Part shown: positions 39,505 through 39,605 of the stretch, piece after piece | Layout: every line of letters starts with the position of its first letter | Numbering within the stretch: the stretch's first letter is position 1 | Assembly (NCBI RefSeq): GCF_900188445.1 | Contig: NZ_FZOR01000062.1 | Span: forward strand, 1-39,605 | Length of the DNA: 39,605 nucleotides | Origin: Actinomadura meyerae | GTDB lineage: Bacteria > Actinomycetota > Actinomycetes > Streptosporangiales > Streptosporangiaceae | Reading direction: 5' to 3' | Notes under the pieces: generated by a model | Seen by the model: the letters and a program-made list of their open reading frames with translations, nothing else | Database searches by the model: none | Told to the model about the DNA's origin: nothing | Translations under genes and position numbers: made by a program

Positions 39505-39530
39505 ACAGGCCTAGTACTACATGCCTAGAT
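39495..39530. repeat. Short repeat at antiporter stop
   Basis: GCCTAGAT at 39495-39502 and 39523-39530, with GCCTAG at 39509-39514; the first abuts the TGA (39502-39504). Confidence 0.6.
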
Positions 39531-39591
39531 CTCGGTAAGCGATTGAGCGATTCCTGTACGTGATCACCTTGGGTGGTGCGACGCTGTCTGC

Positions 39592-39605
39592 ATGCCTGAG
39601 GCTCG
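39592..39605 (+). CDS. Possible start of a gene cut by the window
   Basis: ATG 39592 reads M-P-E-A before the sequence ends. No Shine-Dalgarno. The preceding bases (39505-39591), with AGTACTAC, TGATCA and a lower GC content, suggest the left end of an inserted element, possibly an IS4-type transposase, but nothing here proves it. Confidence 0.2.

Overview
The window is high-GC DNA with strong third-position GC bias, frequent GTG/TTG starts, leaderless-looking promoters and typical actinomycete families: DUF397, XRE-DUF5753, HATPase anti-sigma proteins, SCO6745-like and SCO0930-like proteins, DUF4232 lipoprotein. It fits a filamentous actinomycete; Actinomadura or another Thermomonosporaceae member is a guess from the gene mix. 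I see no tRNA, rRNA, CRISPR array, prophage or complete insertion sequence. The only possible mobile DNA is at the extreme right edge.

Layout. 1-878 has no convincing gene. 879-6356 (+) carries a rifampicin phosphotransferase-like enzyme, a RibD/DHFR-like reductase, a secreted serine hydrolase and a DUF4232 lipoprotein. 6398-8589 (-) has a SCO6745-like protein and a DMT-like membrane protein. Next come an anti-sigma type ATPase (8863), an acyl-CoA ligase and a DHA2 efflux pump (9348-12690, -), and a divergent TetR regulator. 13632-19384 is a metabolic block: pyruvate dehydrogenase (quinone) (-), a MarR regulator, and the homogentisate operon hmgA / unknown protein / fahA, whose genes overlap by 4 bp. 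A perfect palindrome before hmgA is a likely operator. 19450-20374 is an incomplete abaA/whiJ-type cluster: a frameshifted ATPase gene, a 63-aa protein and DUF397, with no XRE partner.

20399-24466 holds an HxlR/SDR pair, a MerR/serine hydrolase pair with a textbook MerR promoter, another RibD/DHFR-like protein, a patch of decayed genes (M1 peptidase fragments) and a cupin. 24549-26004 is a HigB toxin with a HigA antitoxin fused to an ImmA/IrrE protease. 26472-31311 has a small membrane protein, an acyl-CoA dehydrogenase-like flavoprotein with tandem operators and its probable TetR regulator, a 66-aa duplicated protein, an epoxide hydrolase, a SnoaL-like protein and a GNAT. 31352-34396 has a methyltransferase, a complete XRE-DUF5753/DUF397 pair and a nucleotide-cyclase-fold protein. 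34838-39504 has a SCO0930-like repeat lipoprotein, a strongly repetitive Arg/Trp-rich membrane protein, pyrD and a Na+/Ca2+ exchanger-like antiporter.

One theme runs through the window. Short perfect or near-perfect tandem duplications (8-24 bp) are very common, and many sit on or beside stop codons. Others lengthen coding linkers, a signal peptide, an N-terminus and a promoter. Many convergent gene pairs are separated by strong hairpins that serve as likely bidirectional terminators.
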